Source: Aceticella autotrophica (lineage in GTDB: Bacteria > Bacillota > Thermoanaerobacteria > Thermoanaerobacterales > Thermoanaerobacteraceae). From it: a stretch of 64,000 bases of DNA. The DNA lies in NCBI RefSeq assembly GCF_017357865.1, contig NZ_CP060096.1, forward strand, positions 1,599,001 through 1,663,000, in the 5' to 3' direction. A program made the position numbers and the translations under genes. Positions 1-9,319 of this stretch are shown in pieces (positions within the stretch are counted from its first letter, which is position 1; every line of letters starts with the position of its first letter). The notes under the pieces were generated by a model. The model was not told the DNA's origin, ran no database searches, and was given only the letters and a program-made list of their open reading frames with translations.

Positions 1-542
1 TAGGAAACACAATATTAGGATTCGGAATTATATTTTATGGACTTGAAATAATGAACTTATCTGCTGTACCCTTAAGACATTTTGAAAACATTACTTTATT
101 TCTCGATAAGTTATCAAATCCGATGATTGCAGTAATTACAGGTATAATTGCAGCATTAATTATGCAGTCCAGTAATATCGGTATTGCCATGATGCAGTCA
201 CTTGCATCATCAGGTATTTTATCTTTATCAAGTATTATACCTGTTGTTTATGGTTTAAATATTGGAACTTGTTCAGAAGCAATTATTATGAGCTTTACAA
301 CAAACAAAGAAGGTAAAAAAATAGCTCTTTTTAATATCTTTTTCAATATAGCCGGCACAATAATTTTCATGCCTTTTACACAATATTTTGCTGTTTTTCT
401 CAAATTTCTTTCTCCTGAAAATCCTGCAAGACAGATAGCCAATGCTCATATGCTCTTTAATATTTTATCAATTATTTTTATAGTTCCAATTATAAGGTAT
501 ATTTTCATTCTTATTGATAAATTAATTAATTTATTTTATTAA
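1..542 (+). CDS. Na/Pi-cotransporter family protein (NptA/PF02690-like), 3' part only
   Basis: The reading frame is open from the first bases of the window (GNTILGFGIIFYGLE precedes the first ATG at 51), so this is the C-terminal part of a gene that starts outside. The visible protein is hydrophobic and holds a QSSNIGIAMMQ stretch matching the QSS motif of the sodium-dependent phosphate cotransporter repeat, followed by LNIGTC, another family hallmark. Such proteins move phosphate or related anions with Na+ across the membrane. No PhoU-like tail follows, so this is the short form. The family call is fairly secure; the substrate is not. Confidence 0.75.
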   Translation, partial: GNTILGFGIIFYGLEIMNLSAVPLRHFENITLFLDKLSNPMIAVITGIIAALIMQSSNIGIAMMQSLASSGILSLSSIIPVVYGLNIGTCSEAIIMSFTTNKEGKKIALFNIFFNIAGTIIFMPFTQYFAVFLKFLSPENPARQIANAHMLFNILSIIFIVPIIRYIFILIDKLINLFY

Positions 543-560
543 AATCGCTCCTATTATTTC

Positions 561-803
561 TCATTTGCATAAAATATTTAATTTGTTCCACAAGCTTATC
601 ATAGGACTATGAAAGATACTTACAACTTTACTTAGAGGTTCTATTGTTAAATCAAACATCCATAAAAGGTACATAACATAACTTATAGAAATAAAGATAA
701 AGGATATAATCAATTCCTTCCATTTTTTCTCTTTAAAGAGTGGTAAAAATACTATTACTGATATTATTATGAAAATAACAGTAAGAATAATTAATTTTAA
801 CAT
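561..803 (-). CDS. small two- or three-helix membrane protein, unknown
   Basis: An 80-residue, very hydrophobic protein with an N-terminal membrane helix (residues about 3-22), a second hydrophobic stretch (about 32-50) and a weaker C-terminal one. A good ribosome binding site, GGAGGG, lies 6 nt before the ATG, which supports it as a real gene. It is divergent from the gerAB-type gene and convergent with the transporter fragment. No recognisable family; small membrane proteins of this kind are often found near spore germination permeases, but that is only context. Confidence 0.55.
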   Translation of the reverse strand: MLKLIILTVIFIIISVIVFLPLFKEKKWKELIISFIFISISYVMYLLWMFDLTIEPLSKVVSIFHSPMISLWNKLNILCK

Positions 804-905
804 TTTGGTCCCTCCAATCTAAAATTTATTATTTCATTTACAATTGAATATTATTTATTTTTTTACAAATAATAGATATATCAATGTAAAAAGAAAGGAT
901 ATGGT

Positions 906-2036
906 ATGTTTGAAAATATGAAAAAAAATGAGATAACCTCAGAAAAAAAAATATCCATAAAACAACTTATATATATCATAGTTACAATTGTTATTACTAC
1001 AGAAAGTGTATTTCTTCCCTCTTTCGTAGCCTCTTACGCAAAAGAAGATTCGTGGATCTCTGTAATAATCTCAACCATTTTTAGTGCTTTAATATTTATA
1101 ATATATTATAATCTGGCTATGATGTTTAAAGATCAGAATTTTTTTGAATACATTGAAAAAATCGTTGGAAAATTTATGGGAAAAATTATATCGATATTGT
1201 TCATCCTGTTCTTTCTTAATGTAATATTTGTTGTAACAAGACAACTTATAGAAATCATGGGGAATGCTTTTATGCCAAAAACACCTTCACTTGTATTTTT
1301 AGTCGTCACATTAATTCCTGTAATGTATGCCGTATCAAAGGATTTCTCATCTATTGTTAAGGTAAATGAAATCCTTCTTCCTTACGGATTGTTTGCATTA
1401 ATTTTTATAGTAGCATTATCTTTACCAAATATAAAAATTGATAATTTTATGCCAATATTAGCAAAAGGAATTCTGCCTCCTATAATAGGCTCATTCCCAA
1501 TAACCTCATGGGTACTGGAAAGTGTTATCCTCCTTGCTATTTTCCCACAAATAGAGCAAAAAGAAAAAGCCTTAAAAGGAGGGCTTTTATCAATATTAAT
1601 AATTGGTTTTATCTCTTTTTTGGGTCTTATTGCAATAGGAATCTTCAGTGCCGAAGTAACTACGAATATGCAGTTTCCTTTACTTGAAGTAACCAGAAAC
1701 ATAAGAACAGGAATTTATACCCAGAGGTTTGACTCTCTCATTATGTCCATATGGATTGCAGGTATCTATATAAAAATCACTGTATTTACATACCTTTTTC
1801 TTAAAGGTCTTACTGAAATATTAAAATGTAATGACCAAAAATTTGCTTTGATTCCTATGGGAATTTTTCTGTCGATTTTACCTATTTATGGATGCAAAGA
1901 TATGGGATATTTTTATCAATATCTTAAAAAAATCTTTACAACAGAAAATCTTATAGTAGAAATAATAATACCTTTACTACTTTTTTTAATAGCAAAAATA
2001 AAAGGGCTTGATAAAAAAGAACAAAATAATAAATAG
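906..2036 (+). CDS. GerAB-family spore germination permease
   Basis: A 376-residue protein with about ten membrane helices and the layout of the APC-superfamily GerAB/YndE germinant-receptor subunits (around 365 residues). An SD-like AAAGGAT lies 5 nt before the ATG at 906. In spore formers the B subunit sits in the inner spore membrane and works with GerAA and GerAC to sense germinants. Neither partner gene is present here: the flanking genes are a small membrane protein and an unrelated folate-type domain. It may be an orphan B subunit that borrows partners encoded elsewhere. Family call is good; ligand unknown. Confidence 0.85.
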   Translation: MFENMKKNEITSEKKISIKQLIYIIVTIVITTESVFLPSFVASYAKEDSWISVIISTIFSALIFIIYYNLAMMFKDQNFFEYIEKIVGKFMGKIISILFILFFLNVIFVVTRQLIEIMGNAFMPKTPSLVFLVVTLIPVMYAVSKDFSSIVKVNEILLPYGLFALIFIVALSLPNIKIDNFMPILAKGILPPIIGSFPITSWVLESVILLAIFPQIEQKEKALKGGLLSILIIGFISFLGLIAIGIFSAEVTTNMQFPLLEVTRNIRTGIYTQRFDSLIMSIWIAGIYIKITVFTYLFLKGLTEILKCNDQKFALIPMGIFLSILPIYGCKDMGYFYQYLKKIFTTENLIVEIIIPLLLFLIAKIKGLDKKEQNNK

Positions 2037-2065
2037 GGTATTTTTATATTTTGTATTTTAAAAAC

Positions 2066-2428
2066 TTAATAAAAGTCTTTGAGAATCTCATTAAGTTGTT
2101 CCACAATCTTGTTTACCTTGAAAATATTTTTTTGCATCTTTAATTTTGAAATTAATCTTCTATACTGTTTCAATGTTCCCATAATTATAATATCAGACCT
2201 ATCAATGCTTAAATTCAGGCAACCATGTTCTACTGCTGTTTCTCCCCCTATAGAAAGCATTGCCTGTTTTATAATATTTGCAGCAATAGGATGTACGTCT
2301 TTAAATTTAATTACAATAAAGACAGCCTTTGATGCCATAAGTTTAATCGGCACCTCATTTATATCCAATTTTTTCAATTCTTCTTCAGCATCTCTTAAAT
2401 TTTTTATATGTAGAATTTCACTTTCCAT
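2066..2428 (-). CDS. stand-alone domain like the N-terminal extension of clostridial dihydropteroate synthase
   Basis: A 120-residue protein with the pattern AANIIKQAMLSIGGETAV, then DIIIMGTLKQYRRLISKL. This resembles the domain of about 120 residues that precedes the TIM barrel in the dihydropteroate synthases of many Clostridia and thermophiles. Here the barrel is missing: the gene ends with a stop and is followed by the end of the convergent gerAB-type gene. It shares direction with the yjbQ gene upstream (76 nt gap). It could bind a pterin or act as a partner of a FolP encoded elsewhere. The similarity is from memory of the family; function is unknown. Confidence 0.55.
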   Translation of the reverse strand: MESEILHIKNLRDAEEELKKLDINEVPIKLMASKAVFIVIKFKDVHPIAANIIKQAMLSIGGETAVEHGCLNLSIDRSDIIIMGTLKQYRRLISKLKMQKNIFKVNKIVEQLNEILKDFY

Positions 2429-2504
2429 CTTAGTACCTGATTTATTAATCAGATATTCACCCCTTTCTTATGTATTTTATTTAATTTCCTTTTTGTTATT
2501 GATA

Positions 2505-2897
2505 TTATGATTTAACAATTTTTATATATATTTTTCTTTTTCTTGGACCATCAAACTCACAAAAGAATATACCCTGCCATGTACCCAAAGCCAGCTTGCC
2601 ATTTTCAATTATAAGATTTACTGAACTTCCTATCAGAGAGGCTTTTATATGTGCATCTGAATTTCCTTCTACATGCTTAAATCTTATATCAGGTATCATT
2701 TCCCTTAAACTCAGCATAATATCACACTTTACATCAGGATCGGCATTTTCGTTTAAGGTAATACCTGCAGTGGTATGCGGTACAAAAACAATACAACTGC
2801 CATCCCTCACTCCACATTTTTCTATTTCACTATCTACTATGTTTGTAATATCCATCATAACTTCCCTTACAGGTGTATTGATTTCATGTATAATCAC
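2505..2897 (-). CDS. yjbQ: YjbQ/UPF0047 family protein (secondary thiamine-phosphate synthase type)
   Basis: A 130-residue single-domain protein with the UPF0047 signatures HTTAGITLNENADPDV, EGNSDAHIKASL, and LGTWQGIFFCEFDGPRKR near the C-terminus. Family length is about 130-140, so it is complete. Members carry a weak thiamine-phosphate synthase side activity and conserved His/Glu residues; their main role remains unsettled. GGAGGTG precedes the ATG at 2897. It is the second gene of a short minus-strand run after the THUMP methyltransferase gene (33 nt gap). Confidence 0.9.
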   Translation of the reverse strand: MIIHEINTPVREVMMDITNIVDSEIEKCGVRDGSCIVFVPHTTAGITLNENADPDVKCDIMLSLREMIPDIRFKHVEGNSDAHIKASLIGSSVNLIIENGKLALGTWQGIFFCEFDGPRKRKIYIKIVKS

Positions 2898-2930
2898 GCT
2901 AACACCTCCAAATATTATAACTTATATTCC

Positions 2931-4085
2931 TTAAATATTTTTAACCTGCTCCTTTTGTTTTGGTCTTGGTCCAAAATATTGGTAATAATATGTTTTTATC
3001 ATACCATTATACAGTTTTCTTTTTTTAGTAGCTTTTTTCCCAAATATTTTTTCAAAATCCTCATGTGATGTAAGTATATAATATGACCATGTTTCCATGT
3101 TTTTAAAGATACGTCCCATTTCTTTATAAAGCATTTCCGCCTCTTTTAATTTCCCCATTCTCTCTCCATATGGCGGATTGCAGATTATTATACCATATTT
3201 ATCATCGGTTTTTAAATCCTTAATTGGAATATTCCTAAATCTTATGTATTTATCAACACCTGCTTTGTGTGCATTTTCTATTGATAATTTTATTGCATTT
3301 TGTTCAATATCATATCCCTTTATATTTAAGTCGATTTCTTTTTTTATAACCCCAGCAGCTTCTTCCCTTACATCTTTCCATAGCTTTCTATGTATCCTTC
3401 CCCATTTTTCAGAAACAAATTTGCGGTTTAAACCTGGCGCAATCTTGGCACCGATTAAAGCCGCTTCAATCGGAATTGTACCAGAACCGCAAAATGGATC
3501 AATTAAAGGTCTGTCATACCTCCAATCACTTAACATAATCAGAGCAGCAGCCAATGTTTCACGTAAAGGGGCTTCATTTGATACTGCTCTATATCCTCTT
3601 TTATGAAGCCCTTCTCCAGATGTGTCAATCATAAGAATTGCTTTATCTTTCATTAATGAGAATTTTATTTTATATGTTGGACCATTTTCATCAAACCACC
3701 CTTTTTTGTATTTTCTTTTTAGCCTTTCCACAACAGCTTTTTTTATAATCGCTTGGCAATCAGGTACGCTGTGAAGTTTAGATTTTAGCGAATAACCCTC
3801 AACAGGGAATTCGGCATTTTCAGGTATCCATTCTTCCCATGAAAGAGCCTTTGTTCCTTCAAAAAGCTCATCAAAGGTCAAAGCACTAAACTCCCCCACT
3901 TTTACAAGAACCCTCTCAGCCGTTCTTATCCAAAGGTTTGACCTACATATAGCTTTTTCATCACCTGTAAAAGTTACCTTTCCATCTTCTACATTTATAT
4001 CTTCATATCCCAGTGCTTTTATTTCTCTTGCCGTTACCGCTTCAACGCCAAAAAGCGTCGGTGCTATAAGTTGAATATTTTCCAT
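2931..4085 (-). CDS. THUMP-domain class I RNA guanine-N2 methyltransferase (RlmL/YpsC type)
   Basis: A 384-residue protein: N-terminal ferredoxin-like/THUMP region (about 1-165), then a Rossmann methyltransferase with LIDPFCGSGTIPIEAAL as the SAM-binding loop and IIICNPPYGERMG as the catalytic NPPY motif of N2-guanine methyltransferases. Its length and domain order match the Bacillus YpsC / E. coli RlmL N-terminal half, which modifies 23S rRNA (m2G2445 in E. coli). The exact RNA target cannot be read from the sequence. AGGAG lies 9-13 nt before the ATG. Confidence 0.88.
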   Translation of the reverse strand: MENIQLIAPTLFGVEAVTAREIKALGYEDINVEDGKVTFTGDEKAICRSNLWIRTAERVLVKVGEFSALTFDELFEGTKALSWEEWIPENAEFPVEGYSLKSKLHSVPDCQAIIKKAVVERLKRKYKKGWFDENGPTYKIKFSLMKDKAILMIDTSGEGLHKRGYRAVSNEAPLRETLAAALIMLSDWRYDRPLIDPFCGSGTIPIEAALIGAKIAPGLNRKFVSEKWGRIHRKLWKDVREEAAGVIKKEIDLNIKGYDIEQNAIKLSIENAHKAGVDKYIRFRNIPIKDLKTDDKYGIIICNPPYGERMGKLKEAEMLYKEMGRIFKNMETWSYYILTSHEDFEKIFGKKATKKRKLYNGMIKTYYYQYFGPRPKQKEQVKNI

Positions 4086-4174
4086 AATTTGTTCTCCTCT
4101 GACGTAATTTTATCACTAATTTTATTAAGACAAGTGAGAAATATATACGTTTTCCCTCTGTTAATATTTTAATA

Positions 4175-4705
4175 TTAGATTTTCTTACATAAAAATATAT
4201 CCGTATATTTAGAATGTTTTATTTCACCTGTTAGTGCAAATTTCTCCTCTAAATATTCAGTAATATCATTTATATTTAATTTAGCTTCGTGGTTTTCCCC
4301 TCTTTCATGATGTTTTCTGTCAACAAACTCTTTACCTTTTTCATTTAATTCTGTAACAAGTATATAACCATCTTTTCTGCATACCCTTACCATCTCATCT
4401 AAAACCCTTTTGTAATCTTTCATGTGATGCATAGCATTATATGTTACAACAACATCAAAGGTTTCATCTAAAAAAGGAAGTTCATGGGCATCTCCATGAA
4501 TTAAAACGATATTATCAATATTGCCTTCCTTCTTCAGATTTTCTTCAGCTTTTTTAAGAATATCAATATCGTATTCTATTGATACAACATTATAACCATA
4601 CTTTGATAATGCAGCAGCCATACGTGCAGAGCCTGTTCCAACATCAAGTACCTTTCCTTTACCATGTTTCAGCATTTCAACTGCAATTTTTGCTTCGTTT
4701 TCCAT
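4175..4705 (-). CDS. class I SAM-dependent methyltransferase (Methyltransf_11 type)
   Basis: The SAM-binding motif VLDVGTGSARMAAALSKYG is near the N-terminus, followed by acidic IEYD, DAHELPF, and the YNAMHHMKDY stretch typical of small-molecule methyltransferases. I place the start at 4705, because GAGGAGG lies 9 nt before that ATG; a longer frame back to 4759 has no comparable site. The protein is 176 residues and appears complete. The substrate is unknown. It lies 11 nt downstream of the WYL regulator's end and may share its transcript. Confidence 0.8.
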   Translation of the reverse strand: MENEAKIAVEMLKHGKGKVLDVGTGSARMAAALSKYGYNVVSIEYDIDILKKAEENLKKEGNIDNIVLIHGDAHELPFLDETFDVVVTYNAMHHMKDYKRVLDEMVRVCRKDGYILVTELNEKGKEFVDRKHHERGENHEAKLNINDITEYLEEKFALTGEIKHSKYTDIFLCKKI

Positions 4706-4770
4706 ATCATCATGCCTCCTCAATTTATATTCTAACATAAAACCGATTACTTTCAGCATAAACTTACAAA

Positions 4771-5775
4771 TTATATCTCCTTTATTTTTCCTGCCATTTT
4801 AATAATCTCCTTTTTTATTATATCTTTTAATTCAATTGGCTCAATAACCTCTGCTTCGCTTCCATATCCTAAAATCCACCTTTTGATTTCATCAAATTGC
4901 GATATTGTTTTAATGAATAAAAGACTTCCATCATCTTTCTCAATTATTTCATCAGCTCTGCACCTGTCAAATTCCTTGACAAGTCTTGCTGCATTGCCGA
5001 TAAATTTAATTTTCACCAAATACTTTTTATCGCCTTTCAGAACATCCCATGAATACATATAATATTTCACTCGATCAAAACTATGGGAAATTTCAAAAGT
5101 ATCCGTTAATATCTTAATATCCTTGATCCTTGAGATTCTAAAATCCCTTATTTCATTATGCATTTTGCAAAATCCAGTCAAATAATAGTAACCATTTCTC
5201 ATATAAATCATGTATGGATCAACTTCTCTATCTGATACACTATCGGATGTAAACGAATAATACCTGATTTTTATTCTTTTTTTATCAAGAATAGCTTCCT
5301 CTATTATTTTTAAATCATCGACCTTTACATCTATATCGGTATTTATATCCTTCTGTATTAAAAAAGCTTTGCAAAGCCTGTCTATGTAATCATTGTATAA
5401 AGATGGAATAAATGAAATAATCCTTTCAATTAATTTGAATGCAATTTCGCCAAGTTCTGATGAAGCATATTTTCTAATTATTTCTCTAATGAAATACAAC
5501 GAAAACAATTCATAAACTGAAAATATAATATTATCTATCTTGTATTTTTCAAGTTTATATTTTATTCCCCTTCCTTCTCCTTCTTCAGATATAGGAAAAA
5601 TCAAGCTTAATTCATCAATATCTCTTTTAATGGTTTTTAAAGATACCTCTTCTCCAAATGACTTTGTCAGTCTTGAATATATTTGATTTATTGACATACC
5701 TTTGTTTTCCCATGATAATATCGATAATATCCTCCACTGTCTTTCAATTTGAGTAGAACCCCCATTTTTCATCAT
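4771..5775 (-). CDS. HTH plus WYL-domain transcriptional regulator
   Basis: About 334 residues. The N-terminal part (ERQWRILSILSW...INQIYSRL...SLKTIKRDIDELS) is a DeoR-like winged helix; the middle and C-terminal part contains a WYL-type segment (RYYSFTSD..DREVDPYMIYMRNGYYYLTGFC). WYL regulators sense ligands such as nucleic-acid or nucleotide species and often control stress or defence genes; here the adjacent gene is a methyltransferase. The start is uncertain: TTG at 5814, ATG 5787, 5775 or 5772 are in frame, with AGGAAGGA at 5788-5795; I chose 5775 for spacing. Confidence 0.8.
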   Translation of the reverse strand: MMKNGGSTQIERQWRILSILSWENKGMSINQIYSRLTKSFGEEVSLKTIKRDIDELSLIFPISEEGEGRGIKYKLEKYKIDNIIFSVYELFSLYFIREIIRKYASSELGEIAFKLIERIISFIPSLYNDYIDRLCKAFLIQKDINTDIDVKVDDLKIIEEAILDKKRIKIRYYSFTSDSVSDREVDPYMIYMRNGYYYLTGFCKMHNEIRDFRISRIKDIKILTDTFEISHSFDRVKYYMYSWDVLKGDKKYLVKIKFIGNAARLVKEFDRCRADEIIEKDDGSLLFIKTISQFDEIKRWILGYGSEAEVIEPIELKDIIKKEIIKMAGKIKEI

Positions 5776-5954
5776 TAAAACTTTCATTCCTTCCTGCTTA
5801 AGTTCAAGGCGCAAAAATTAGTGAAAGCATCATAGTTGTCTATATCCCATGTGTATATATAATTTGCTGACAATAAAATTTCTTTGTTCAATATTAATAC
5901 TTCTTATAAAAAATTATACTACAATTTTAATTTTTATTAAAGCCGTTAATAGCT

Positions 5955-6953
5955 TCATAGATTATTTTCAATTAAGCTTTGTGCATTTATTTTTTTACTT
6001 GTACTGTTACTCCATTTACCACATTTATCTCCCCATCTTGATATTACCTCATCGTCTTTTATAAATTCTACTACCTCACAATGATTAGAACATCCGTTAC
6101 ATTCAAAGCCTAAAGCTCTATATTCAAAATCTGTTATTTCAAATCCTTTGAAATTGCTGTAGCCCCTTTTTTTTACAACTTCTTTGGCAAGGATCGCTCC
6201 ACCTATTGCACCCATTATACCGTAGTATTTAGGTACATATATTTCCATTCCAAGTGCTTTTTCAAAAGCTGCCTTTATTCCCTTATTTGCAGCAACACCA
6301 CCTTGAAAAACAATCGGTTCTTTTATGTCTTTACCTTTACCTACGTTATTAAGATAATTCCTTACCAGTGCTTCACAAAGTCCATTTATAATATCTGGTG
6401 TTGAATAGCCCATCTGCTGTTTATGTATCATATCAGATTCTGCAAAAACCCCGCATCTACCAGCTATTCTAACAGGATTTTTAGACTGTAACGCCATATC
6501 TCCAAACTTTTCAATGGGTATATTTAACCTGTATGCCTGCTGGTCGAGAAAAGAACCTGTTCCCGCTGCACACACCGTATTCATTGCAAAATCCACTACA
6601 ACTCCATCTCTTAGTATAATTATCTTGGAATCCTGTCCACCTATTTCCAGCACTGTATGTACATCATTGATTAGCTTTGATGCTGCAATTGCATGTGCAG
6701 TTATTTCATTTTTGACTATATCTGCTCCTACCATCAAGCCTGTAAGTTGCCTTGCACTACCTGTTGTGCCAACGCCTTTTATCTGAGCATCCTCAGGAAT
6801 CGATCCCTTTATTTCAGACAATGCATTTTGAATTGCCTTGATTGGCTGCCCCTGTGTCCTTATATATACAGAGTCTACAACATTTTCCTGATTATCAATA
6901 AGAGCTACATCTGTACTAACCGAGCCGACATCTATTCCCATATATAAATCCAT
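5955..6953 (-). CDS. 2-hydroxyacyl-CoA dehydratase-type activator ATPase (BadF/BcrA family)
   Basis: A 332-residue ASKHA-fold ATPase. GIDVGSVSTDVALID is the phosphate-1 loop, GGQDSK the phosphate-2 region; Cys128 (NTVCAAGTGSF) and Cys167 (AGRCGVF) are the two ligands that each subunit gives to the [4Fe-4S] cluster bridging the homodimer. Activators use ATP to inject an electron into a radical dehydratase or benzoyl-CoA reductase-type partner. Unlike HgdC (about 260 residues) it has a C-terminal extension with CNGCSNHC and a further Cys, as in the YjiL-type activases. No dehydratase subunits are adjacent. AGGAGG lies 8 nt before the ATG. Confidence 0.85.
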   Translation of the reverse strand: MDLYMGIDVGSVSTDVALIDNQENVVDSVYIRTQGQPIKAIQNALSEIKGSIPEDAQIKGVGTTGSARQLTGLMVGADIVKNEITAHAIAASKLINDVHTVLEIGGQDSKIIILRDGVVVDFAMNTVCAAGTGSFLDQQAYRLNIPIEKFGDMALQSKNPVRIAGRCGVFAESDMIHKQQMGYSTPDIINGLCEALVRNYLNNVGKGKDIKEPIVFQGGVAANKGIKAAFEKALGMEIYVPKYYGIMGAIGGAILAKEVVKKRGYSNFKGFEITDFEYRALGFECNGCSNHCEVVEFIKDDEVISRWGDKCGKWSNSTSKKINAQSLIENNL

Positions 6954-7085
6954 TTAATACGCCTCCTTGAATTGCATTATTTAACATTTTTACCTCAAAA
7001 ATATGCCTTACTCACCTTCTTATAAGCGTATAAATTGTAATTATTCGTATAAACTACTTTTAGTATAACATATGGGGTGAAAAAT

Positions 7086-8621
7086 ATGAAAAAAAATCCA
7101 CATATAATATTATTAACTATATCTTTATTGTTAAACATTTTATTTGCGCTTTTTCTATATTTGTCCATAAATAAGGGTACATTTATCCCAAGTTTCATAG
7201 TTGTAGTGCTTATATCTCTGATTTTAATCGGATTTGTTTTATTAAATAAAAACATCTTTGAATTGATGCCTGCAAATTATAAAAATGATATTAATAGTAA
7301 AGTTAAAGATAATGATACAAAAATACAAATAACCTTTAATGATGTAGCAGGATTAGATGAAATCATCGATGAACTAAAAATCATAATTGATTTTATGAAT
7401 AATACCGAAAAATACAAACGTATGGGTGCAAAAATTCCAAAAGGAATCTTGTTTTATGGACCTCCTGGCACAGGAAAAACCCTTTTGGCAAGTGCTTTAG
7501 CCGGTGAAACCAATTCAACATTTATAACCGCCTCCGGTTCTGAATTTGTCGAAAAATATGTTGGAGTCGGCGCCAGCAGGATAAGAGGTTTATTTACAAG
7601 AGCTAAAAAATCAGCACCAAGTATAATATTCATAGATGAAATTGATGCCGTCGGCAGTAAAAGAAACAATGATAACAATTCTGAAAAGGATCAAACATTA
7701 AATCAGCTGTTAATTGAAATGGATGGTTTTAACAGTAATGATGGCATAATCGTAATAGGCGCCACAAACAGGCTTGATATGCTGGATGAGGCACTGTTAA
7801 GACCCGGAAGATTTGACAGAAGTATTCATATAGGAACTCCAAATTTGAAAGCGCGATTTGAAATATTAAAGGTACATACCAGAAATAAACCTTTGGACAA
7901 CTCAGTATCATTAAGTGAGTTTGCAAAAAAAACCCATGGAATGACAGGCGCACATCTGTCATCAATATGTAATGAAGCCGCAATATTAGCTGTAATAAGA
8001 CATAAACAGAAAATAGGAAGAGAAGAATTTGATGAAGCAATAGAAAGGGTTTTTGCAGGTTTAAAGAAGAAAAACCCTGAAATCCTTGAAAAAGAACGTT
8101 TAATAGCAGCACATCATGAAGCCGGGCATGCTATAATAGGCAAAATTTTAAATTCCGGTTTGGTAGAGAAAATATCAATAGTACCAAGAGGAGAAGCACT
8201 TGGATATGTATTAAACTTTCCAAAAGATGATGCTTTCTTAATGACAAAGACAGAACTGCAAAATAAAATTACCATGCTCTTAGGTGGAAGAGCATCTGAA
8301 GAAATTATTTTTAATGAGATATCAACAGGTGCAGAAAATGATCTAAAAGAGGCTACAAAAATTTCTTATCAGATGGTTTGCAATTATGGCATGAGCGAAC
8401 TTGGCAACAGAATTTATGATATGCATTTATTAAAATCAACTGAAAATATCGATAAAGAAGTAAATAAAATTATCAATATTTGTTATAACAATGCAAAAAT
8501 GATTCTCATAAAAAGGAAAAATATAATAAAACTTATTGCTGAGCGCCTTCTTAGTAATGAAATCATCACAAAAGAAGAAATTGATGATCTAATGAAGGAT
8601 GAAAAGGAAATGTGTGTATAA
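7086..8621 (+). CDS. FtsH-family AAA+ zinc metalloprotease with reduced N-terminal region
   Basis: A 511-residue membrane AAA protease. Two N-terminal membrane helices (about 7-27 and 33-54) are separated by only a few residues, so the usual extracytoplasmic FtsH domain is absent. The AAA module has GPPGTGKT, IIFIDEIDAVG and the second region of homology (RPGRFDR). The protease site is HHEAGHA near residue 342, with the third zinc ligand in GAENDL. The start is ATG 7086 (GGGGTG 6 nt before) rather than GTG 7077. It is divergent from the activator gene. Probably a specialised, possibly developmental, paralogue of housekeeping FtsH (not in the window). Confidence 0.9.
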   Translation: MKKNPHIILLTISLLLNILFALFLYLSINKGTFIPSFIVVVLISLILIGFVLLNKNIFELMPANYKNDINSKVKDNDTKIQITFNDVAGLDEIIDELKIIIDFMNNTEKYKRMGAKIPKGILFYGPPGTGKTLLASALAGETNSTFITASGSEFVEKYVGVGASRIRGLFTRAKKSAPSIIFIDEIDAVGSKRNNDNNSEKDQTLNQLLIEMDGFNSNDGIIVIGATNRLDMLDEALLRPGRFDRSIHIGTPNLKARFEILKVHTRNKPLDNSVSLSEFAKKTHGMTGAHLSSICNEAAILAVIRHKQKIGREEFDEAIERVFAGLKKKNPEILEKERLIAAHHEAGHAIIGKILNSGLVEKISIVPRGEALGYVLNFPKDDAFLMTKTELQNKITMLLGGRASEEIIFNEISTGAENDLKEATKISYQMVCNYGMSELGNRIYDMHLLKSTENIDKEVNKIINICYNNAKMILIKRKNIIKLIAERLLSNEIITKEEIDDLMKDEKEMCV

Positions 8622-8642
8622 AACCGGAATCAATCCGGTTTT
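8620..8642. terminator. bidirectional intrinsic terminator
   Basis: AAAACCGG, a 7-nt loop and CCGGTTTT form an 8-bp stem with A and T tracts on both sides. It sits between the convergent FtsH-like and DUF1461 genes and overlaps the last codon of one and the end of the other, so it can stop transcripts from both directions. Confidence 0.8.
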
Positions 8643-9316
8643 AATAATTTTCTTTTAACAAAGTACAAAATAGCCAATATAAAACCAAATGTTATAATTG
8701 AATTTTTAGCCGCAAGATATACTGCATCAGAAAAAAAACCTTCAGGCAACATCTGTATTAATTTATCTCTTGCAACATCAAACTGCCATAAATTGTTATT
8801 AAAAAAATACAGATGAAAATATGTAAACCACATATTAAAATTCAATGAAATAATAATGACCCCTACAACTACAATACATAACATCCATAACATTCCTGTG
8901 AATAATGAATTGAATAAATTGTAAAGTAACCTTTTATTTATAAAGTACATTAGTAATATTAATAAAAAAATTGCAGCTACCGAAATATTCCTAAGAAAAA
9001 AACCTTTTTTAAAAAGAATACGGACATCTTCCATGTGTTTAAGCTCTCTATCGTTAAAAAGCTTTGTTTTTTTTTCATAAATAACTGTATCTGTTTGTAA
9101 ATTATCCACTTTGTATGAAAGATAATCTTGAATTCTAACAGCTGTTTTTTTTAACTGATTTATATCCATCCCAGTTGTATTTTCAACCTTGTATTTTTCA
9201 AATTCTCTTTGATAAAAATCATTATTAAATGCTACAAATTGTAAATTTGTTAATATTATACAAATAGATAATAATATTGTAATTGAAATTGCAATTATAT
9301 TATTTAAGCTTCTCAT
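8630..9316 (-). CDS. TIGR01906/DUF1461 integral membrane protein
   Basis: A 228-residue protein with four membrane helices: an N-terminal one, an extracytoplasmic stretch of about 80 residues, then three more. The segment FFNNNLWQFDVARDKLIQML and PEGFFSDA match the conserved motif of the DUF1461 family as I know it. The function of the family is unknown. Its start lies 3 nt after the stop of the long coiled-coil protein upstream, so the two are almost surely cotranscribed and may act together at the membrane. Confidence 0.75.
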   Translation of the reverse strand: MRSLNNIIAISITILLSICIILTNLQFVAFNNDFYQREFEKYKVENTTGMDINQLKKTAVRIQDYLSYKVDNLQTDTVIYEKKTKLFNDRELKHMEDVRILFKKGFFLRNISVAAIFLLILLMYFINKRLLYNLFNSLFTGMLWMLCIVVVGVIIISLNFNMWFTYFHLYFFNNNLWQFDVARDKLIQMLPEGFFSDAVYLAAKNSIITFGFILAILYFVKRKLLKPD

Positions 9317-9319
9317 CCA

